64,000 nt of DNA from Heliocidaris erythrogramma. Taxonomy: Eukaryota; Echinodermata; Echinoidea; Camarodonta; Echinometridae. Below are positions 59,836-64,000 of this stretch, piece by piece. Location of the stretch: positions 34,231,579 to 34,295,578 of the forward strand of contig CM046871.1 in the NCBI GenBank assembly GCA_025617745.1. Direction: 5' to 3'. The notes under the pieces are model-generated. The model had not been told where the DNA came from, did no database searches, and saw only the letters and a program-made list of their open reading frames with translations. Each line of letters begins with the position of its first letter. The stretch's first letter is position 1. The translations under genes were made by a program, and so were the position numbers.

Positions 59836-62800
59836 TCCTCTGCCTGTTCGCTCCCTGAGACCTGCCTCTCTGGAACGTTGAATCGGAGGATGGCTCGCTA
59901 CAGAAACAAACCAAACTTCTTAGTTTACTAATGGCACTAAGTCAATAGGTGGCCGCCAGTGGTGTCGTTATTCAACTTTGGATGGAGTTTATCTTACAAC
60001 CAAATTCTTGAAAAAAATTGTTATGAATTTAATTCAAGATTTACATCTTATTATGGCAATTACAGCTTCATGACTAACAGAAAGTTGTGTTTATAATCCT
60101 GAATTGATTGGTAATGTATACGGGAAGAAATGTTCATTAAATTTACAATTGTCATTGATCGAACAGCCTGCAGAAATATTAATTTGCAGTTAATAGGATC
60201 TGCAAAATAGGTTTCCATTACAAAGAAGTATAAATTGTAAGCACCGTAAGAAACAGCAAATCTTATATCATGTATATGGATGTAGTATGATAGTTCAATT
60301 TTTCTTTGGATTTTGGGATGGACATTATGAAAGGAAGTACAGAATTGAAGATGGTGATTACATACCTGTAAAGCACGTTCTTTGCTACCAAGCAATGCTG
60401 TGTCTGCTTGCATCAGATCATTCTCAGTTCGGCTCATTTCACCGCCCTTTGAGGCATCAGTTGTTGGATCTGAGCTCTTCTGCTGCTCCACTTCCACCCC
60501 TCCAGTTTTCGGAAGATTCTCCTTTCGCTTCTCAGGTGACAAGGTTTTGACCTTGCGGACAGGCTTGGTTTGTTTGGATAGAGGTGCTACCTCCGACTGA
60601 ACCAGTGACTGGGTCAGGTATACATCAGAGAAAGGTCTCCCAAATGACCTCTTTACATCAATGGCAGCCTTTGCATCTGGGTCATTCCCGTTTTTCTTTT
60701 CGTTGTCTCCAGGTTGGACACGTCCTCCTAAGCCTAATGCATCCAGGATAGGTGGTGTCGGAGGAAGTGTTGGAGAAGGATTCCTTACTCCATTTCCAGG
60801 TGAGCTTTTGACTTCTTTAACAACTGCAGGCTCCGATGATTCTTTGATGGTCTTCTGTTCAGTTGTTGGTTGCCTGGCTGATTCTATAACAGGGGACGTT
60901 GCCACCTGCTCACCTGTAGCTGTGTCTTTCGACGATGAATGGTCATCACCGGTCAATATGCGCTTCTCCAATTTGGCCGGCTGTGAGATGCTATTCGCTT
61001 GAAGGTCACTTTCTCGGGAAAGATAATTCTTGAACCAATCCTGGCTTGATGAAACCAACTGACGAGCAACAGTGGACATCATGTCAAGCGAAAATTTCTC
61101 ACTCTTTTCCCCAGATGTAAGAGATCTCTGGGCTGCAATGGCATCGTCGTATGATGGCAGGCGGCTGGTTCTTTTCAGTGAAGGCTGCACTTGCGCTCTT
61201 TCACTGCGTTGTTTCATGAGAGGAGCTTGAGCTAAACGTTCGGCGGTTGATTCTTCGTTCCTTCTTGGTCCTGGCGAAATAATGTTCTTCGGAAATCTAT
61301 TTTGTGACGAAGTTGGAACGTAATGATTTGAAGTGGGCTTGTCCATGGTTTTGGTGAGATTCTCATGGGTTTTTCTTGAAGCATGGGATGATTCATCTTC
61401 TGTCGACGGAGCGATGTTGTTCAACACATTCTTACTTGTAGTACTAGAATCCTGCATTTGCGGTCTAATTGTATGTCCTTCTAGCATCTGAGCAACCATG
61501 AGATCATGACGATCACGATCTGATAACCGGGCCATGAGTAGACGTTCCCTGACAGGGACACTAGACATTTTCTTACTAGCCATACCTTTATAGGTATTAT
61601 AAATCAACTGCTGAGCAACGACGCTTCGCTGTACTTCAGCAACAGCGTTGTTGAAGATATTTCTGCCATGGATATCAGGGGATGTCGCCTTGATTTTTCT
61701 CGGGGTAGCTTCATCATGTGGACTAGTAGACGGGCGTTTGGTTGACGTGTACACCTTTGATGCCATGTTGGTTCCCCCCTGTGGAGAACTGCTATTGACT
61801 GTACTGGGAGGAACAGATGATGAGGGTTTCCTGACACCCTGTGGTCCAGGCATGCCATGCATTGGTGGCGGAGACATCGTGTGAGAGAGACTTCTGATAG
61901 TACGCTTTTGATTCTGGCTGCTTCTTGCCGCGTTGTAAGCAGCTAAAACCTCTAAATATTCCGGGCTTGGAGAGGCAGGGGTAGCCGTCTGACTTACAAG
62001 CTTCTTTGCTATAGCCTTTTGTTCTCGCATTTTAATTCGGGTGGCTAACTGTTTACTGTGAAATTCAGCCACCATTGCCTTACGATCCCGTTCGGTCTTC
62101 GCAAATTCCATGAGCCGACGATTGTTATTGGCATCTTTCACAAGCTGGCGTTGCTGACGCATGATCAACTCTTGCTGTTGTTTGACCATTGCCTGCTCTC
62201 TTGCTCGTACCTGCGCTGCAAATCCACTCTGTTTACTTGCAGCAATGTGGGAATCAATTATCCGTTGCTGCTGAGGACTGTAGTGCGCATGTTTGGCTTC
62301 ATAACCTCTAGCAGAGTGTCCGTCCATTGCTCCTGGAAGTTGCTTCTGCAATGATGGTTCATGAGTTGTTGGCGTCTTTGACGAGATGTCCGGCTGAGGC
62401 CGATTGTGTGTTTCTTTTGCAAAAACGCTAGACCTCGCTTTTGTTGACGTCATCATTTGACGATAGGCGCGAAGGAGATCTTGCTCAGACTGCATATCCC
62501 TCATTGCCGATAACTGAGCCAGTTGCCTTTCCATATCATATGTGCGAATATCTGCTGGAGAAAGCTTTCTTTGTACAGGTTTCACAGATGCCATGCGACC
62601 TGTGTTCAGTCTTTTCCTCTGGGTATCAAACACTAGGTTTGGATTATATGTTCGCTGTGCTACATCACTTGTAGGCATCGCTATGTGTGCTTCCTTCTTG
62701 GCCTTAGCCGCAGTAGCTGCAGCGTGTCGGGCCATGGCTTGCCTCACAGCTTCCTGTGCTGCGTTTGTAGCCTGAGCCTGAGCTTGTAGGGCTGCAATAT

Positions 62801-63320
62801 TCGCTGCCTCTGTACGAACACGTTGTTGCATAGCGGCATGATTCACAATTGCGTGTTGTTCAGGGCTAACGACTTTCCGCTGTGAGTTCTTGTTGGCTGG
62901 CGGATCAGGTATCCGTGTCTCTGTGAACCCTCCATTTCTAGAGAGTGATGCTTTACGAGGCTGAACATACGCCAGACCTCTCTGTAGAGGATACTTTGTA
63001 GATCGCAGTGGTGGCACTTTAGATGCGTTAATTCCACCTACGGTGTTGTGAAGGTTAATAGTCTGTCCACCAGTTTGGACATGGCGAGGTGTTCCGTTGG
63101 AAACGTAATGCTGCAGTGCTGCAGGAAGAATCGGCTTGCTGCTCTTTTTTGACAAATCCAGCGGTTTGCTGAGGTCCAGCGGTTCATCAGATCTGACGGG
63201 ACCAGGGTCAACCACAGGTTTCCGATGTGGCTGGATCGCCGATCTATCCGATGATCCGTTCATTGTGGTTCGTTCAACCCCACGGGTATTAGCAACATTG
63301 GTTTGGTTGCGGTGAATCAT
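46888..63320 (-). CDS. BCOR: BCOR-like corepressor B, full length with PUFD
   Basis: Coding exons in transcript order: 63320-60366, 59897-59666, 57174-57046, 56543-55936, 55351-55273, 53232-53159, 51837-51671, 50005-49854, 49387-49286, 48548-48389, 47167-46888. All junctions are GT/AG and in frame; the product is about 1,645 aa, near the usual BCOR size. Parts: PLDLS twice (47-51, 53-57; CtBP-binding type); an Ala/Gln-rich, charged disordered half; RLPSY (720) to WFKNY (762); a Pro-Ala run in exon 2; AT-hook cores at about 1067, 1172 and 1261 (RKRGRPRR, RPRGRPR, RRRGRPRK); NHIKMKFVN (1226-1234); ankyrin units at about 1345-1465; an acidic linker; PUFD at about 1554-1640 (FRNWLLLSDV). BCOR acts in the nucleus as the scaffold of PRC1.1, its PUFD binding the PCGF1 RAWUL domain. 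The ATG at 63320 is in a weak context; an in-frame Met lies at residue 20. Confidence 0.92.
47467..48124. repeat. 161-bp tandem repeat inside a short-TIR element
   Basis: CTTGACTTTTGGTCGAAAAC recurs at 47495 and 47656, with diverged copies near 47817 and 47978, a period of about 161 bp. Each unit carries GCCGTTTCCATGGCAACGC and CACCAAGACCAATGTGTGTA. A GACC microsatellite follows (about 48034-48068). The outer tips ATACCCCCGCC (47467) and GGCGGGGGTAT (48114-48124) are inverse, so the array may be carried by a transposon. It lies in the last intron of gene B. Frames across it shift with the period and are not genes. Confidence 0.8.
48652..48808. mobile_element. Palindromic MITE, family C (copy 1)
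   Basis: GAGCCCCGTTGCATAAAACT and AGTTTTATGTAACGGGGCCC as ends, TACCATTAACGGTAAC and its inverse as arms, TTTTGATTGGCTGTTGAG as core. The near-identical copy 2 is at 50624-50782. It lies in intron 9 of gene B. Confidence 0.85.
49720..49830 (-). repeat. Intronic repeat with telomere-like GGGTTA tail (copy 3)
   Basis: On the - strand: GCTCCTGGCTTTATTTCGGC followed by AAAGATATAGGGTTTACC and GGGTTTTAGGTTAGGTTTAG. Same layout as 29141 and 30686 in gene A. In intron 8 of gene B. Confidence 0.5.
50291..50622. mobile_element. MITE, family B, long form
   Basis: GGGGGGTGTTTCATAAAGCT at the left and AGCTTTATGAAACACCCC at the right are family B ends, but the interior is a 260-bp AT-rich segment absent from the 170-bp copies at 34775 and 44216. 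It abuts a family C copy at 50624. Confidence 0.7.
50624..50782. mobile_element. Palindromic MITE, family C (copy 2)
   Basis: GGGCCCCGTTGCTTAAAACT to AAGTTTTATGCAACGGGGCC-C with the same TTTTGATTGGCTGTTGAG core as 48652-48808. It begins two bases after a family B element ends. Confidence 0.85.
50941..51310. mobile_element. Palindromic MITE, family A, split by a nested element
   Basis: The left half runs GCCTCGTTTCACAAAACTTG to TTAATTTGTCATA, the right half GAAATGAGGCAGTTGTTATT to ATGAAACGGGGCCC. Joined across 51040-51261 plus one TA, the halves form an ordinary family A copy. Confidence 0.85.
51040..51261. mobile_element. Nested TA-type MITE
   Basis: Left tip CATTCTTAGAAATGTTGGGT and right tip TTGCCCAATATGTCTAAGAG-TG are inverse. 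TA at 51038-51039 and 51262-51263 is the duplicated target, proven by the intact family A copies, which have one TA there (GTCATAGAAATG). It is therefore a Tc1/mariner-type non-autonomous element of 222 bp. GGGTAAAATTT is repeated in tandem near its right end. Confidence 0.85.
52869..53115. repeat. Dispersed 'GGGGCGGATCC' repeat with GA microsatellite
   Basis: Begins AAGGGGCGGATCCGGGATTA and includes a GA microsatellite (52981-53009) and TTTTCTT runs (53057-53078). It ends about 44 bases before ankyrin exon 1 of gene B (donor side, 53159). Related to 17835 and 35819. Confidence 0.5.
53925..54148. mobile_element. MITE, 'AATAGACCGCTTCTGTAATG' family (copy 3)
   Basis: AATAGACCGCTTCTGTAATG at the left and CATTACCGAAGCGGTCTATT at the right are near-inverses. 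The interior matches 18312-18544. In intron 5 of gene B. Confidence 0.8.
54560..54870. mobile_element. Inverted-repeat element, 'TTTCTCGTCC' family (copy 3)
   Basis: AATTCCTAGTTTCTCGTCCC at the left and AGGACGAGAAACTAGGAATC at the right are clean inverses. The interior is AT-rich and non-coding. The best-preserved of three copies. Confidence 0.75.
55190..55242 (+). repeat. G-rich GGGGC repeat in intron 5 of gene B
   Basis: Runs of three to five G separated by single C or A, more than eight in a row, about 30 bases behind the donor of the 79-nt exon (55273-55351). The G-rich strand is the non-transcribed-sense side; in the pre-mRNA it is C-rich. It could form a G-quadruplex in DNA. Confidence 0.7.
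57261..57380. mobile_element. Family A core with variant ends, decayed copy
   Basis: GGGGAGCGTTTGCCACTGTG at the left, the core TTGCATCTGATTGGCTGAGA, then GGTAAAAATCACTGACAAAA and CACTATTTCGTC at an eroded right end. Sister of 24146-24283. In intron 2 of gene B. Confidence 0.7.
57370..57425 (+). repeat. Intronic repeat with telomere-like GGGTTA tail (copy 4)
   Basis: TTTCGTCAAGATATAGGGTT followed by GGGTTAGGGTTATTGGG and TTTTGGTTAGG. Same layout as the copies in gene A introns and at 49720, but here on the + strand of a - strand gene. Confidence 0.45.
57423..57603. mobile_element. MITE, 'GTCCGATAACGATAACGA' family (copy 3)
   Basis: GCTAGTCACATTTGTCCGAT-AACGATAACGAG at the left pairs with CTCGTTATCGGACATGTTTG-ACC at the right. 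Interior ACTACATGGTGTGTGCG and TCTTGTCTGTTAATAGT match 19904-20080. Confidence 0.75.
58021..58135. mobile_element. Family A MITE with internal deletions
   Basis: GGGCCCAATATTGCAATAAC, the core CTGTTATAAGCTACTGAAAT and TTGCATCTGATTGGCTGAGA, then GTTACTGATGAAACGGGACC-C. Parts of both arms are missing. In intron 2 of gene B. Confidence 0.7.
58911..58967. repeat. Perfect 19-bp-arm hairpin
   Basis: GAGCCAGAAGGGCGTTAAC and its exact inverse GTTAACGCCCTTCTGGCTC enclose a 19-base loop. Similar words (GAGCGAGAAGGGCATTAACT near 23289, GCCCTTCTGGCTT near 23518) suggest a dispersed short palindromic family. Confidence 0.7.
59386..59610. repeat. Stuttering 'TAGCGGTCCTTATGAA' repeat
   Basis: GAATAGCGGTTTT..ATGAATAGCGGTCCTT..AATAGCGAGC occurs at the left (about 59390) and again at the right (about 59560), with five inverse units of TTCATAAGGACC(C/G)CTATTCA between. 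Likely a MITE whose inner unit has expanded. It lies 56 bases from exon 2 of gene B. Confidence 0.65.
59798..59833 (-). repeat. BCOR: Coding hexanucleotide repeat (Pro-Ala) in gene B exon 2
   Basis: On the gene strand GCTCCG is repeated five times and flanked by GCTCTGGCTCCT, giving a Pro-Ala run of about 14 residues. The unit is six bases, so length changes keep the frame. Gene A lacks this run at the matching place. Confidence 0.85.
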
Positions 63321-63361
63321 GTGAAGGTTGGCTTCTCGTCTGGTTAATCATGCACAGAAAT
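63321..63361 (-). other. BCOR: 5' UTR part of first coding exon, gene B
   Basis: On the - strand TCATCTCGTCCGCAG ends at 63362 as a splice acceptor, so the coding exon starts at 63361 and an upstream non-coding exon lies outside or further up. An out-of-frame ATG stands 31 bases before the main ATG and could act as a short upstream frame. Confidence 0.55.
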
Positions 63362-64000
63362 CTGCGGACGAGATGAAACAAAAATGAAACAAAAATGACG
63401 ACATAACACAGGGAGACGAGTGTAAAAAGGCTGCTGAATATGGAGGGGCATTTGAGATAATAAAGAGAAAGACGGATAGAGAGATAGGGAGAAGAAGAGT
63501 ATGTAAAAATTGAAATGTCCATTGCAGTCATAGGTTAGCATCTTCTGTAAATATAAGGTAGCGTTGTAACTGGATTTTACTTTTCAAACTATTGTTTGCA
63601 GGTTACAATTTTGAAACATGAAACTGTTTCGCAATGAATTATACTGAAAAGTACGTTCCATTCGACTTCCATCAACCCGTTGACTACTGAATTTTCTAAA
63701 GCCCTTAGGCTTGATACAGGGATCACCTGGTGTCCGTGGATAGTGGATTAACCTAATCAGTCTTTCGGATTAATCTTACCATCAAATATGGCAAAGTACT
63801 TATAAATTATTGAATCTCTTTCCTTTCTCCTCTTACAATGTCTATAACACAATTATACATCAATTATATCAGCTATTTCTACCTGCGCACTATCAGATAG
63901 CGGTGCAATCCAAAGTTATGTTATTTTGGTTATTTCGCCTTTCCCACAATGACGTTAGAATTTTATTGTCTTGACTGCGCCTGGACATGCATGGATGATG
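63362..64000. other. Upstream intron of gene B, nothing else seen
   Basis: AT-rich sequence with no coding exon, repeat family or promoter element that I can support. It is probably intron between a non-coding first exon and the exon at 63361. Confidence 0.35.

Noticed and set aside
60060-60365. Extension of the long gene B frame to a stop at 60060
   Set aside because: A perfect donor (TTTACAG-GTATG) at 60366 ends the exon at the same place and phase as in gene A. The further residues are intron read-through and turn hydrophobic and AT-driven.

Overview
The window is a stretch of animal nuclear DNA. It has two split genes with canonical GT/AG introns, no operons, and a dense load of small inverted-repeat transposons, tRNA-derived SINEs and decayed LINEs. 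The gene family and the repeat style suggest a marine invertebrate deuterostome, most likely an echinoderm such as a sea urchin. That placement is an inference and I could not test it by search.

Only two protein-coding genes can be supported, and they are paralogues of each other. Gene A (+ strand, coding 25243-33401, 10 coding exons, about 1,348 aa) and gene B (- strand, coding 63320-46888, 11 coding exons, about 1,645 aa) are both BCL6-corepressor-like (BCOR-like) proteins, arranged tail to tail. I rebuilt both from splice sites. All nine introns of gene A have a counterpart in gene B at the same protein position and phase (0,1,1,0,1,0,2,1,1), and three exons have identical lengths (74, 167 and 152 nt). 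The pair therefore arose by duplication of one gene, followed or accompanied by inversion.

Gene B has the whole BCOR layout: N-terminal PLDLS (CtBP-type) motifs, a long disordered region, three AT-hooks, an ankyrin block, an acidic linker and a C-terminal PUFD domain. In known BCOR proteins the PUFD docks PCGF1 of the Polycomb complex PRC1.1. Gene A keeps the PLDLS motif, two conserved unnamed modules and the ankyrin block. It stops just after the ankyrin linker, so it has no PUFD, and it has no AT-hooks. It does carry a SUMO-interaction-type VIDLT motif that gene B lacks. This pairing of a full-length BCOR with a short, PUFD-less sister is the most interesting content here.

Layout: 1-25 kb is gene-free and rich in repeats (a CCCTAA-cored inverted-repeat element, TTAA elements, a diverged minisatellite, a LINE with a nested element, several SINEs, a 525-bp tandem duplication and many palindromic MITEs). 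25.1-33.4 kb is gene A. 33.4-46.9 kb lies between the genes and holds paired inverted elements, retroelement tails, a LINE fragment, long hairpin elements and a nested composite DNA transposon of about 4 kb. 46.9-63.4 kb is gene B, whose introns are full of MITEs and a 161-bp tandem repeat. 63.4-64 kb is intron or upstream sequence of gene B. I saw no viral or LTR-type element, CRISPR array, rRNA gene or convincing functional tRNA gene.
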